Shown: positions 7,702 through 17,364 of the stretch, piece after piece
Layout: each line of letters begins with the position of its first letter
Position numbering within the stretch: position 1 is the stretch's first letter
NCBI RefSeq assembly: GCF_009689005.1
Contig: NZ_AP021879.1
Coordinates: forward strand, 2,604,001-2,668,000
DNA from: Desulfosarcina ovata subsp. ovata
Lineage (GTDB): Bacteria; Desulfobacterota; Desulfobacteria; Desulfobacterales; Desulfosarcinaceae
Direction: 5' to 3'
Length of the DNA: 64,000 nucleotides
Translations under genes and position numbers: made by a program
The notes under the pieces: generated by a model
Told to the model about the DNA's origin: nothing
Seen by the model: the letters and a program-made list of their open reading frames with translations, nothing else
Databases searched by the model: none

Positions 7702-10700
7702 ATGACACACGACAGCGAAAAATTAAAAATCGCCGGCTTCAGGGTGATCTACGGGCCGAGCACCATCGGGCGGGTCTATCATCGGGCGGCGGAAAACGTT
7801 ACGCGCGAGGGCACACGGGTGGAACTGCAATACAGCCAACCGCCGGCCATAGGCATGCCGGTTCCCTCGCCCGAGTGGATCGAGTTTGCCAAAAACGAAG
7901 CCGACGCGGTGTTCTTCGGCTTTCCCCAAGAGTTCAAGGTTCTCCAAGAAATTTTCGAGGATCTTGCTCGGACCCTGAACAAACCGGTGGTCCCGGTTTC
8001 CCCCGAAGTCATCGCCCTGGGCAACCTGGCCGAAGCGGATCTTGCGCGCGCCGTCGACTATCATCTTTATAGCGGCCGGGAGAACATCGAGGCCTTTTTC
8101 GGCTGGCTGGGAGAACTGGCCGGGAAATCGGCGCCGGGTCAATCCAATGAACCCCGCGAAATGCCCTGGGCGGGCATCTGCCATCCGGAAAGCAAAAAAA
8201 GCTTCGACGATCTCGACGCCTATCTTGCCTGGTATCCCAAGCGGCAGGCGTATGTGGGGTTGCTGTTTCCCCGCATCTTCTGGGTGGAGGAGAACCTGGC
8301 CTCCTTCAACGCCCTGATCGAGGAGATCGAGGGACGGGGCCTGGGGATGATCCCCGTGTTCAGCGATGGCTGGTTCGGCCGGGTCAAGAACGACGACGTG
8401 ATTCGTAGGTATTTCATGCGCGGCGACCAGGCGATCATCGAGACCCTGATCAGTTACAGCGCCTTTTTTCTCAAGTCTCGCCAAAATCAGGCGGCCATCG
8501 AACAGGAGTCGAGCACGGACGTCCTGGAACAGCTCAACGTCCCCGTCATGAAAATGATCCATGCCGCCCGCCAGACCGAGGAACAGTGGCGCAGCGACAT
8601 CCAGGGCCTGAACCTGCCCCAGGTGATCATCAGTATTACCCTGCCCGAGTTCGATGGCCTGATCGAACCGATCCTGGTCGGCGGATCCGAGGGCACGGGC
8701 GACTATGCACCAGCCATTCCCTTCCCGGATCAGATCTCCTATCTGGTGGACCGCATGGTGCAATGGATCCGCCTGCGCCATAAACCCGCTGCCGAGAAAA
8801 AGATTGCTTTCGTGCTGCTCAATTCGCCCTGCAAGAGCGTGGAGGCCACGGTGGGCACAGCCTTCGGCCTGGACAGCCTGGAAAGCCTGGCCCGCATTCT
8901 CCACCAGATGAAGGCCCTCGGATACCGGATGGATTGGGTGCCGGAAAACGGAAAAGAACTGATCGAGACGATCATGGCGCGCAAGGCCCTGCCCGACTTC
9001 CGGTGGACCACCATCGATGAGATCGTCTCCAAGGGCGGGGCGGCGGATTTCGTATCCCTCGACCGCTACCGGGATTGGTTTGCCACCCTGCCCGCCGAAG
9101 CCCGCGACAAGGTCGTGGCCGCCTGGGGGGATCCGGACGAGACCCGCCATCTGTCCGGCGTTCAGAAACTCTCCTTCGGACTCCACGACGGCCGCATCGT
9201 CATTTCCGGTATTCAAACAGGCAACGTGTTTATCGGCGTTCAGCCCAAACGCGGATGCGCCGGGTCACGCTGCGACGGCGAGGTCTGCAAGATCCTGCAC
9301 GACCCCGAGGTCCCACCGCCCCACCAGTGGTTGGCCTGGCACCAGTGGCTGGAAAACGACTTCGGCGCCGATGCTGTGGTGCATGTAGGCACCCACGGAG
9401 TTCTGGAACTGCTGCCGGGCAAGACCACGGCCTTGACCGAGTCCTGTTTTCCGCGCATCTCCCTGGGCAAGGTACCCCATCTGTACATCTACAACCTGAC
9501 CAATCCCATGGAAGCCGTGGTCGCCAAGCGCCGCAGCAACGCCGTGATCACCGACCACATGCCGCCGGTGCTGGCCACCATGCGCCTTTCCGAGGATCTG
9601 GCCGATCTGGAAGAACTGCTGGAAGACTATCAAAAGGCCGTCCAATTGAAGGAGAAACCGCGGGCCGCGACACTCTTCACCCAGATCGAGGAGAAGGCCC
9701 GGGTTGCCGGTCTGCTGGCAGAGGATGCGGCCGCCGACCCTGAAGGTTTGCATGAGAAATTGACCCTGTTGCGGGAGAGCCAGTTCCGCGACGGGCTGCA
9801 TATTTTCGGCCAGGCGCCGGAAGGCGAGGCCCTGGCCGAATTGCTCAACACCGTGCTCAAGACGGCGCAGCCCGACTGCCCGGCCCTGCGCGACTCCCTG
9901 GCCACATGCTTCGGATGGGATTTGGATGCCCTGCTCAATGCCCCGGAGAAAACCGGCCCCACCGGCGTGAGTAACGGCAAGCTGCTGGATGAGCTGGATC
10001 GCTTGGGCCGGGATATCCTGCTGACCCTGATTCAGACTCCGCCCGATACCGTGGACCGGGCCATCGAATCCGCCCGGGGGGTGCTGGGCGCCTTCGCCGA
10101 AAGCCGCGATCTGGTTTTGCAGGACGAAACCGAACTGCTGCAAACGCTGCTGGCCAAGGCTCTGCGCATCATTCCCCTGGTCGGCCGCACCACCGATGAA
10201 ATGCGGCATCTGCTGCGCGGCTTCGACGGCGCGTTCATTCCGCCCGGCGCTTCCGGCGCATTGGCCCGGGGCAAGGTGGAAGTCCTGCCCACCGGCCGCA
10301 ACCTCTACTCCATCGACCCCTGGCGGATTCCCACGGCTGCGGCCTGGACCGTGGGAATGCGCCTGGCCGACGACCTGATCGCCCGTTATATCGCGGATGA
10401 GGGCGCCTGCCCGGAAACCATCGGTTTCACCCTGCGGGCCATGGATCCCTATCGCTCGGACGGCGAAATGATTGCCCAGATTCTCTATCTTTTGGGAATC
10501 GAGCCCATATGGTCGGCGGGACGGGTGGTGACACTGAGGCCCATCGCCCTGGATCAACTCGATCGTCCCCGGATCGACTGTACGATCAACCTCTCCTCCA
10601 TGCTGCGCGACGGCATGCCCCGGGCCTTTGAATTGATCGATCAGGCGGTCCGCATGGCCGCCGATCTGGACGAACCACCGGAGAAAAATTACGTGCGCAA

Positions 10701-11592
10701 GCATGTGCAGGAACGAGAGGCGGAGCTTTCCGCCGACCATGACGTCGAGGAGGCCCGGCGACTGGCCACCTTCCGGATCTTCTCGTCGGCGCCGGGCAGC
10801 TACGGCACCGGCGTGGAACTGGCCGTGGCTGCCTCGGCCTGGAAAGAGGAAAAGGACCTGGCCGGGGTCTATTTCCAGTGGACCAGCTATGCCTATGGCG
10901 ATGGCGTCTATGCCCGGCAGGCAACCGATGAATTGATCCACAATTGCAGCCGGGTGACCGTGACCTTCGAGAAATTCGACTCCGACGAGATCGATCTGTT
11001 GGACTGCTGCCATATGTACGGCGTGCACGGGGGGTTCACCAACGCGGTGGAAGTGGCCTCGGGGCAATCGGTACAGACCTATTTCGGCGACACCAGCGAC
11101 CCGGCCCGCCCGGCCATCCGCACCCTTAAGGAGGAACTCTCCCGCATCGCCCACACCCGGCTGTTGAATCCGGCCTGGATAGAAGGCAAAAAACGCCACG
11201 GCTACAAGGGCGCCGGCGATATCTCCAGCCGCACCAACCACATGTACGGATGGCAGGCCACCACCAAGCAGGTGGAGAACTGGGTGTTCGACGGCATCGC
11301 CGAGAAATTCATCTTCGACGAGGCCAACCGCCGGTTTTTCGAGGAGAACAATCCCTGGGCCTTGGAGGAGATCGGCCGGCGCCTGCTGGAAGCCGAAAGC
11401 CGCGGATTGTGGCAGGCCGACCCTGACACCCTGGAGCAACTGAAGGAGCGCTATCTTGAAATCGAGGCATGGATGGAAGACCGCATGGGGGATGTGGAAG
11501 GCGATTTCCAGGGCGGCGCCGTGGATATCATGACCGCCGATGATATTCCCGGCTGGAAGGAGAAAATGGAGGCGATTCAGGCCAAGCTTTAA
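7702..11592 (+). CDS. cobN: CobN/ChlH-family chelatase large subunit, copy 1
   Basis: This 1296-residue protein is of the CobN/BchH family, the subunit that binds the tetrapyrrole in class I chelatases. It begins KIAGFRVIYGPSTIGRVYHR. Family blocks include VIISITLPEFDGLIEPILVGG, GCAGSRCDGEVCKILHDPEV, HVGTHGVLELLPGK and, near the C-terminus, HGYKGAGDISSRTNHMYGWQ. Length is in the CobN range. A ribosome site (AGAAAAGG) precedes the ATG. Known roles in the family are cobalt insertion into hydrogenobyrinate diamide (CobN) and, for the CobN-like HmuS of Bacteroides haem operons, removal of iron from haem. HutW, TonB receptors and ChlID neighbours make a haem/metal-tetrapyrrole role at least as likely as B12 synthesis, and no cob/cbi biosynthesis gene is in the window. 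Copy 2 at 18.8 kb has the same length and is very similar throughout. Confidence 0.85.
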   Translation: MTHDSEKLKIAGFRVIYGPSTIGRVYHRAAENVTREGTRVELQYSQPPAIGMPVPSPEWIEFAKNEADAVFFGFPQEFKVLQEIFEDLARTLNKPVVPVSPEVIALGNLAEADLARAVDYHLYSGRENIEAFFGWLGELAGKSAPGQSNEPREMPWAGICHPESKKSFDDLDAYLAWYPKRQAYVGLLFPRIFWVEENLASFNALIEEIEGRGLGMIPVFSDGWFGRVKNDDVIRRYFMRGDQAIIETLISYSAFFLKSRQNQAAIEQESSTDVLEQLNVPVMKMIHAARQTEEQWRSDIQGLNLPQVIISITLPEFDGLIEPILVGGSEGTGDYAPAIPFPDQISYLVDRMVQWIRLRHKPAAEKKIAFVLLNSPCKSVEATVGTAFGLDSLESLARILHQMKALGYRMDWVPENGKELIETIMARKALPDFRWTTIDEIVSKGGAADFVSLDRYRDWFATLPAEARDKVVAAWGDPDETRHLSGVQKLSFGLHDGRIVISGIQTGNVFIGVQPKRGCAGSRCDGEVCKILHDPEVPPPHQWLAWHQWLENDFGADAVVHVGTHGVLELLPGKTTALTESCFPRISLGKVPHLYIYNLTNPMEAVVAKRRSNAVITDHMPPVLATMRLSEDLADLEELLEDYQKAVQLKEKPRAATLFTQIEEKARVAGLLAEDAAADPEGLHEKLTLLRESQFRDGLHIFGQAPEGEALAELLNTVLKTAQPDCPALRDSLATCFGWDLDALLNAPEKTGPTGVSNGKLLDELDRLGRDILLTLIQTPPDTVDRAIESARGVLGAFAESRDLVLQDETELLQTLLAKALRIIPLVGRTTDEMRHLLRGFDGAFIPPGASGALARGKVEVLPTGRNLYSIDPWRIPTAAAWTVGMRLADDLIARYIADEGACPETIGFTLRAMDPYRSDGEMIAQILYLLGIEPIWSAGRVVTLRPIALDQLDRPRIDCTINLSSMLRDGMPRAFELIDQAVRMAADLDEPPEKNYVRKHVQEREAELSADHDVEEARRLATFRIFSSAPGSYGTGVELAVAASAWKEEKDLAGVYFQWTSYAYGDGVYARQATDELIHNCSRVTVTFEKFDSDEIDLLDCCHMYGVHGGFTNAVEVASGQSVQTYFGDTSDPARPAIRTLKEELSRIAHTRLLNPAWIEGKKRHGYKGAGDISSRTNHMYGWQATTKQVENWVFDGIAEKFIFDEANRRFFEENNPWALEEIGRRLLEAESRGLWQADPDTLEQLKERYLEIEAWMEDRMGDVEGDFQGGAVDIMTADDIPGWKEKMEAIQAKL

Positions 11593-11603
11593 AGGAGAAA
11601 TCG

Positions 11604-12623
11604 ATGATACCCGTACCCGAACTTCCCGATATTGATATCGAAACATTTCATCAATCCCTGAACGGGGGCGAAAAACTGTTTCTGATCAAGGCCGCCATCG
11701 ATCACGAGGTATTCGAGTTTTGCGAAAAACCGGCAACCGCCGCGGATTTTTCCTCGACACGCGGCACCCACGACGGTTTGACGGAAAAGTTTTTCAACGC
11801 GTTGGCCGCCGCCGGACTGTTGACCAAAACCGATTCGACATTTCAAAACAGCCCGCTTTCCTCGGCCTGCTTTATTGAAGGCAAGCCCTTTTATCAGGGC
11901 AACCTGATCGGCTTGATGTTGAAAACCCGGCTGGAACGTTGGTCCAACCTAGGGAAGTGCCTGAAAGAGGGCCCGCTGCAACCCAAAAACGATCGACGCC
12001 AGGTTTTCGATGCCCGCTTCATCAAGGCCATGGCCGAGGGCGCCATGCGCGGCGGTTTGCACCGCACCGTCGCGACCGTGACGGCGCTGCCCGAATTTCA
12101 GACGGCCAGTAAGCTGGTCGACATTGGCGGCGGGCACGGTTTGTACGCCATCGCCTTCGCCCAGGCCAACCCCAACCTTCAAAGCGTGGTGTTCGACCTA
12201 CCCCAGGTCGTGGACGTCACCAGCGACTACATTCAATCCTATGCGATACAGGACCGGGTGACGGCCGTGGCCGGCGACTATACGACAGACGATTGGGGAC
12301 AAGGCGTCGATATCGTCTTTGCCTCGGACTGTCTGTACCGGCCCCCGGAAGTTCTGGTACCGGTTCTGAACAGAATAAAGGATTCGCTCAACCCGGGCGG
12401 GCTGTTCATTTCCAAACACTGGATGATGGATGATGAACGCACCTCGCCGGACACCACGGTATACTTCGATCTGATGGTCTCCTTGATGGGCAATTTCTCC
12501 GGCCACATCTATACCCGCACGGAATGGCGTCAGGAAATAGAGTCAACCGGTTTTGCCGTCGAGGGTGTCGATATCTCGTCGCCATCAAAACCGTCCATGC
12601 TTTTCGTGGGTAGAAAATCATGA
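11604..12623 (+). CDS. SAM-dependent O/C-methyltransferase of the BchU/CrtF/caffeate type
   Basis: This 339-residue protein has an N-terminal dimerisation winged helix (about residues 10-80, with KAAIDHEVFEF and LAAAGLL) and a C-terminal class I methyltransferase fold. The SAM-binding glycine loop VDIGGGHGLYAI is near residue 171, and VVFDLPQV and DIVFASDCLY follow, with the family ending KHWMMDDE...PSMLFVGRK. This architecture is shared by plant-type O-methyltransferases, CrtF and BchU, the bacteriochlorophyllide C-20 methyltransferase. It starts 12 bases after cobN with a good AAGGAG site and overlaps the next gene by ATGA. In a chelatase operon a tetrapyrrole or metallophore substrate is plausible, but this is inference. 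Confidence 0.75.
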   Translation: MIPVPELPDIDIETFHQSLNGGEKLFLIKAAIDHEVFEFCEKPATAADFSSTRGTHDGLTEKFFNALAAAGLLTKTDSTFQNSPLSSACFIEGKPFYQGNLIGLMLKTRLERWSNLGKCLKEGPLQPKNDRRQVFDARFIKAMAEGAMRGGLHRTVATVTALPEFQTASKLVDIGGGHGLYAIAFAQANPNLQSVVFDLPQVVDVTSDYIQSYAIQDRVTAVAGDYTTDDWGQGVDIVFASDCLYRPPEVLVPVLNRIKDSLNPGGLFISKHWMMDDERTSPDTTVYFDLMVSLMGNFSGHIYTRTEWRQEIESTGFAVEGVDISSPSKPSMLFVGRKS

Positions 12624-13054
12624 GAATAAACAATGAAATCCAGGACGTGCTGGCAAACAGCATCATCTATCTGGCCACGGCATCGAAGAACGGCATCCCC
12701 AACGTGGTGCCCATCGGCGGCAAAAAGCTCATCGATGACCAAACCCTGCTCATCGTGGATGTGCTGCTGAATAAGACAAAGCAAAACATCCTCGAGAATC
12801 CGCTTGTCGCGATCATCGTCGAAGATCTCAAACGCGAGAAACCCATCTCCTGCCAACTAAAAGGAACGGCCAAATTTTACATGGATGGTGAATATCTTCA
12901 AGAAGCCAAGCTAGTTTCGGAAAATGCCTGGGCCAGACGCGAAAAGGCCGGACACAAGAAAAAATATAAGGTCCGATCCGCCCTCCTGGTTAGCGTTGAA
13001 GAGATATACTCCAATATGCACGGCGGCAGAAAAATCGCAGAGGAACCCGCATGA
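12620..13054 (+). CDS. PPOX-class split-barrel FMN/haem-binding protein
   Basis: This 144-residue protein has the pyridoxamine-5'-phosphate-oxidase-like split-barrel fold. It starts with the family pattern IIYLATASKNGIPNVVPIGG, continues with LLNKTKQNILENPLVAIIV and ends with a lysine-rich helix and SALLVSVEEIYSN. Members bind FMN, F420 or haem, and some degrade or traffic haem. Both ends overlap neighbouring genes by ATGA (methyltransferase before, substrate-binding lipoprotein after), so it belongs tightly to the cobN operon. A flavin reductase or haem-handling role fits the context; the exact cofactor cannot be read from the sequence. Confidence 0.7.
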   Translation: MRINNEIQDVLANSIIYLATASKNGIPNVVPIGGKKLIDDQTLLIVDVLLNKTKQNILENPLVAIIVEDLKREKPISCQLKGTAKFYMDGEYLQEAKLVSENAWARREKAGHKKKYKVRSALLVSVEEIYSNMHGGRKIAEEPA

Positions 13055-14628
13055 CTTTCAAAATAAACATAAGGTGGTTTGTCCTTCGATCCTTTCTATT
13101 TCTGGTCTGCACCCTCGTCGCCGGCTGTTCCGACAAGGCGGAAGAAACCCAACCGCAGCCGTCGCAACTGGTCATCGGTTCCCAGTTCGACATCGGCGGC
13201 AGTGTCGACCCCCGGCAGGGCCTCGGCGGCCCCTGCCGGGCGCCCAAGCTGCTGATTTATGAAACGCCGGTCTATTTTGACGAGAACTATCAAATGCAGC
13301 CGCTCTTGTTCACCGCCTGGACACCCGCTGATGATGCGAAGACATGGACCGTTCATCTGCGTAAGGGCGTGCGCTTCACGGACGGCACGCCACTTTCGGC
13401 CGACGCCCTGATCTTCTCCATCCGCTATATGGCGAGTCCCGGATCGCACCTGGCCGATATCGGTGAGATGAAGGCCATCGACGATCACACCGTGCGCCTG
13501 ACGTTGAATACCCCGGACGCTGTCTTCATCCACACCCTCTCCTCGCTGCCCATCATGAGCCCGTCCTGCGTGGATCAAAACGGCCATTTTATCCAGCCGG
13601 TGGGAACCGGGCCGTTCAGATTCGTCGAGTATACCCAGGGAAGGCAGCTGGTCTACCAGCGCAACGATGATTACTGGGGCCCGAAGCCCGGGGTGGAAAA
13701 GGTGGTTTTCAAATTCATTCCGGACTTCAACACCCGCTCCCTGGCCCTGGAATCGGGAGAGATCGACATCGCCGACTACCTGCCGGCCGAAATTCTGAAG
13801 ACGCTCGAGGCCGATCCTCGCTTCACGGTGGCCCGCAAAACACCCAGTCCCTGTCCCAACTGGATCGGGTTGAACACCAACAGGCCGCCCTTCGATGATG
13901 TAAGGGTGAGAAGAGCGGTCAATTATGCCGTCGATGTTCAGGCCATCGTCGACCGGTTGATCAACGCCATCCTGCCCGGGCTGGCCGTTCCCGCCACCCG
14001 CGGCCCCCATTCCCAGCCGCTGTTCGCGGACATCGTCCATCCGGATCTCAAATGGTACGGTTATGATCCGGTGGCCGCCCGACGGTTGCTGGCCGAGGCC
14101 GGCTGGCAGGATTCGGACGGCGACGGCATCCTGGATAAAGAAGGCGCGTCGCTCAAGGTGGAGCTGATATCCTCGCTGCTGTACGCCGAGGGGACCGAGA
14201 TCGCCGAAGCCGTGCAGAGCCAGCTGGCCGCCGTGGGCATGGATGTGCGGGTGCGGGTACTGGAATCCGGCGCCCGGTTTCAGGCCTACCGGGAGAAGCG
14301 ATACGATATGATCGAGCTGGCCGGGATATGCCCCCACAACGATCCCTCGCCGTGGTATGAGTACTATTTCCACTCCAAAAAGCAGCGGGCCTACTGCGTG
14401 ATCGAGAACCCGGCCATCGATGCCGGGATCGACCGGCTGGCGACAACCGTTGACGAGGAGGATCGCCGGCTGGTGCTCTACCAACTTCAAGCACTGCTGG
14501 AGGAGACCGCACCGGGTATTTTCCTGTATATCCAAAAGGGCGCCATGGCCTTTCGCAGCGACCTGAAAGGCTTTAAAACCCATTGCGGCATGTCCGGCGC
14601 GTTCTCGTATGCCCGGTTTGTGCATTGA
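13051..14628 (+). CDS. Dipeptide/nickel-type ABC transporter substrate-binding lipoprotein
   Basis: This 525-residue family 5 solute-binding protein (DppA/NikA/OppA fold) has a lipoprotein signal peptide with lipobox LVAGC and lipidated Cys26. Family signatures follow: TWTVHLRKGVRFTDGTPLSA, PVGTGPFRFVEY, VRRAVNYAVD and a C-terminal domain with YDMIELAG and PWYEYYFHS. A calcium-binding-like DSDGDGILD loop at about residue 352 is common in this group. It is the first gene of a five-gene importer (binding protein, two permeases, two ATPases). Members carry peptides, nickel chelates or, for DppA in enterobacteria, haem. The surrounding tetrapyrrole genes favour a metal-chelate cargo, but this is inference. 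Confidence 0.87.
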   Translation: MTFKINIRWFVLRSFLFLVCTLVAGCSDKAEETQPQPSQLVIGSQFDIGGSVDPRQGLGGPCRAPKLLIYETPVYFDENYQMQPLLFTAWTPADDAKTWTVHLRKGVRFTDGTPLSADALIFSIRYMASPGSHLADIGEMKAIDDHTVRLTLNTPDAVFIHTLSSLPIMSPSCVDQNGHFIQPVGTGPFRFVEYTQGRQLVYQRNDDYWGPKPGVEKVVFKFIPDFNTRSLALESGEIDIADYLPAEILKTLEADPRFTVARKTPSPCPNWIGLNTNRPPFDDVRVRRAVNYAVDVQAIVDRLINAILPGLAVPATRGPHSQPLFADIVHPDLKWYGYDPVAARRLLAEAGWQDSDGDGILDKEGASLKVELISSLLYAEGTEIAEAVQSQLAAVGMDVRVRVLESGARFQAYREKRYDMIELAGICPHNDPSPWYEYYFHSKKQRAYCVIENPAIDAGIDRLATTVDEEDRRLVLYQLQALLEETAPGIFLYIQKGAMAFRSDLKGFKTHCGMSGAFSYARFVH

Positions 14629-14646
14629 TAAGGAGCCTGGACCGGA

Positions 14647-15597
14647 TTGCTCATGGACGAGTATCTATTAAAACGGATGGTCTCCTCAGTCATCGCCATC
14701 ACCGGCGTCAGCCTGCTGACCTTTTTGCTGCTGTTTGTGCTGCCCGGAGATCCCGCCGAAATGCTGGCGATTGCCAAATACGGTCCCCGGGACGCCACCC
14801 AGGCGGCCATCGATCATCTCATCCGCCAGGAAGGGCTGGATCAGCCGGTTGTACTCCAGTATGCCCGCTGGCTCAAAGGAGTACTCGGTGGCGACATGGG
14901 AATATCGCGCATATCCGGCAAGCCGGTGTGGCAGGAAATCAACGTTCGGCTACCGGCCACGCTCTATCTGGCAGGTACCAGCCTGGTGATATCCCTGTGC
15001 GTCGGACTGCCGCTGGGCATTGTCGCCGCACTGCAGCGGGGCACGTGCTGGGACCATCTGGCCACGGGTACATCGTTGATCGGCGTTGCCATTCCCAACT
15101 TCTGGCTGGGCCTGATCCTGATTCTCGTGTTCGGCCTTTATTTGGGATGGCTGCCGACATTCGGATACGGAACCCTGCCCCATCTGGTCCTGCCCGCTGC
15201 CACCGTGGGCATCTCCATGGCTGGCATCACGGCACGCCTGACCCGCTCGGCCGTCATCGACGTACTGGGCCAAGCCTACATCAAAACTGCCCGGGCCAAG
15301 GGATTGCCCGGCCACGTCATTTTAGGCCGGCATGTGATCAAAAATGCTCTGATTCCCATTATCACTATCGCCGGCATACAACTGGGCCATCTGTTGGAGG
15401 GAACCGTGATCATCGAAATGGTATTCGCCTGGCCGGGCATCGGCCGTTTGCTGATCGAGGCCGTGCACAACCGTGATGTGTCGCAGATCCAGGGCTGCGT
15501 GCTTTACATCGCCATCGTTTTTTGCCTGGTCAACGTTTTTATCGACCTTTTATACACCCGGCTCGACCCACGGGTAAGGCTCAATGACCGTGACTGA
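14647..15597 (+). CDS. DppB/NikB-type ABC transporter permease 1
   Basis: This 316-residue inner-membrane permease begins MDEYLLKRMVSSVIAITGVS, the usual first helix of DppB-like proteins. It has about six membrane segments and the BPD-type cytoplasmic loop RLTRSAVIDVLGQAYIKTARAKG with the EAA-like motif contacting the ATPase. Two starts are possible: TTG at 14647, eleven bases after an AAGGAG site, or ATG at 14653. It overlaps the second permease gene by 14 bases. Its job is substrate passage across the inner membrane with the other four subunits encoded around it. Confidence 0.88.
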   Translation: MLMDEYLLKRMVSSVIAITGVSLLTFLLLFVLPGDPAEMLAIAKYGPRDATQAAIDHLIRQEGLDQPVVLQYARWLKGVLGGDMGISRISGKPVWQEINVRLPATLYLAGTSLVISLCVGLPLGIVAALQRGTCWDHLATGTSLIGVAIPNFWLGLILILVFGLYLGWLPTFGYGTLPHLVLPAATVGISMAGITARLTRSAVIDVLGQAYIKTARAKGLPGHVILGRHVIKNALIPIITIAGIQLGHLLEGTVIIEMVFAWPGIGRLLIEAVHNRDVSQIQGCVLYIAIVFCLVNVFIDLLYTRLDPRVRLNDRD

Positions 15598-16441
15598 CCT
15601 CCTTTCACCCATCGGCCGTTTGGCAGAAAACAGGCTCGCCCTGGTCGGCGGTATTCTCATCCTGATCGTCAGCCTGATGGCGGTGCTGGCACCCCATGTC
15701 GCGCCCCACGATCCCCGGCAAACCGATCTGGAGCAGAGCCTGACGGCGCCCAACCGCACCTTTCCCTTGGGCACCAATAAACTCGGCCGCTGCGTTCTCT
15801 CCCAGATGATCTACGGGGCCAGGGTGACCCTGGCGGTGGGCGTGGGCGTTGTGCTGGTCTCGGCCCTGGTCGGGATGATCCTGGGCGTCGTCTCCGGCTA
15901 CTACGGCGGGATGGTCGACGAGGTGATCATGCGCCTGGTGGACGTCATGTTTGCACTGCCAGGAATCCTGCCGGCGTTGATCATCGCCGGCCTGCTGGGG
16001 CCCAGAATCCTCAACCTGATGCTGGCACTGACAGTCACTGCCTGGGCCGCCTACGCCCGGATCGTGCGCGGTAGTGTGCTGACGATCAAGCCCCTGCCCT
16101 TCGTGGAATCCGCAAATGCCCTGGGAGCCTCGCATCTTTACATCATCCGGGTGCATATCATTCCCAACTGCTTGGCGCCGGTCATCGTACTGGCGACATT
16201 CGGCGTGGCCCGGGCGATTCTGGCCGTGTCGGCCTTGAGTTTTCTGGGCCTGGGCTGCCAGGCCCCCAATTTTGATTGGGGGGCGATGCTGAAGGAGAGC
16301 CTCCTTTACATGCGCAGCGCGCCGCACCTGGTCATTTTTCCGGGCCTGGCCATCATGCTTCTGGTACTGGCCTTCAATTTTCTCGGTGATGGGCTGAGAG
16401 ATATCATGGACGTCCAATCAAATCGAAAGAACGGTTACTAG
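15584..16441 (+). CDS. DppC/NikC-type ABC transporter permease 2
   Basis: This 285-residue partner permease has the N-terminal OppC-type helix (LVGGILILIVSLMAVLAPHV) followed by APHDPRQTDLEQSL and FPLGTNKLGRCVLSQMIYG, which are family hallmarks. The cytoplasmic loop VRGSVLTIKPLPFVESANAL corresponds to the EAA region. It ends close to the ATPase gene (two bases between stop and the next ATG). Together with the preceding permease it forms the membrane channel of the importer. Confidence 0.88.
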   Translation: MTVTDLLSPIGRLAENRLALVGGILILIVSLMAVLAPHVAPHDPRQTDLEQSLTAPNRTFPLGTNKLGRCVLSQMIYGARVTLAVGVGVVLVSALVGMILGVVSGYYGGMVDEVIMRLVDVMFALPGILPALIIAGLLGPRILNLMLALTVTAWAAYARIVRGSVLTIKPLPFVESANALGASHLYIIRVHIIPNCLAPVIVLATFGVARAILAVSALSFLGLGCQAPNFDWGAMLKESLLYMRSAPHLVIFPGLAIMLLVLAFNFLGDGLRDIMDVQSNRKNGY

Positions 16442-16443
16442 CC

Positions 16444-17364
16444 ATGGCGCTTTTAGATATTCAGCACCTGAATGTCCGCCTGGCAACCCGTGCCGGCATG
16501 GTCGCGGCCAGCAGCGACGTCAATTTACGCATCCGCCATGATGAACGTCTGGGTCTGATCGGCGAAACCGGATGCGGAAAATCCATCCTCGGTCACGCCC
16601 TGGTCGGGTTACTGCCCGAAAACGCCGTGGCCACCGGAAAAATTATTTATGACGGCGAGAATCTGCTGGCACAGCCCGAAGCGGCCCTGCAAAATATCCG
16701 GGGCCGGCACATCGCGATGATTTTTCAGGATCCCCATTCATCGCTCAATCCGGTGCTGACCGTTTATGAACAGCTGATGGAAGTCTACCGCTACCGGCTC
16801 AAGGTCCCGCGCCAGTCCATCAGGGCCATGACCGTTCACCTTCTGGAGCGGGTGGGGATCGACGCGGAGCGGTTGGACGACTATCCTCACCAGTTCAGCG
16901 GCGGCATGCTGCAACGGGTGATGATCGCCATGGCCATCGCCTTTCAACCACGATTGCTGGTGGCCGATGAGATCACAAAGGGATTGGATCGGCCGGTGAA
17001 GTGGAAGATCGTCAACCTGATCCGGGAGGTGACAGCAAGGCGCAGCATGTTGCTGATCACCCATGACCTTCAGGTGGCCCGTGCCCTTTGCGACCGCATC
17101 GCGGTGATGTACGCCGGCGAAATCGTGGAAATCGACCGCACCGAGAGAATTTTCCACGGCCCGGCCCATCCCTACACCCAGGGACTGATCGGCGCCTTGC
17201 CTGCCGCGGGTCTGCATCCCATTGCCGGTCAGCCCCCCGGGCTGACCCGTCTGCCCGCGGGGTGCCGGTTTCACCCCCGCTGCAAAGTAAGGGAGCGTGC
17301 CTGTTCGCAACGTCACCCCCAGCTCAGGCCACTGGGCGAGGACCGTTACGTGAGGTGTATCTGA
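16444..17364 (+). CDS. DppD/NikD-type ABC transporter ATP-binding protein 1
   Basis: This 306-residue ATPase has Walker A GETGCGKSI, Q-loop IFQDPHSSLNP, signature FSGGMLQR, and the C-terminal oligopeptide/dipeptide transporter extension with Cys residues (CRFHPRCKVRERAC) seen in this family, which can bind an Fe-S cluster. Walker B reads LLVADEITKGLDRPVK rather than the usual ADEPTTALDVTVQ. The catalytic Glu is kept but the following Pro and the D-loop differ, so its ATPase behaviour may be altered. Its stop is directly followed by the ATG of the second ATPase gene. Confidence 0.87.
   Translation: MALLDIQHLNVRLATRAGMVAASSDVNLRIRHDERLGLIGETGCGKSILGHALVGLLPENAVATGKIIYDGENLLAQPEAALQNIRGRHIAMIFQDPHSSLNPVLTVYEQLMEVYRYRLKVPRQSIRAMTVHLLERVGIDAERLDDYPHQFSGGMLQRVMIAMAIAFQPRLLVADEITKGLDRPVKWKIVNLIREVTARRSMLLITHDLQVARALCDRIAVMYAGEIVEIDRTERIFHGPAHPYTQGLIGALPAAGLHPIAGQPPGLTRLPAGCRFHPRCKVRERACSQRHPQLRPLGEDRYVRCI

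Noticed and set aside
9265..11646. A very long open frame on the - strand opposite cobN copy 1
   Set aside because: It is a shadow created by codon bias in a GC-rich gene: it has no ribosome site or family motif, and the + strand CobN reading is conserved. Similar - strand frames opposite the chelatase I gene and the substrate-binding lipoprotein were dropped for the same reason.
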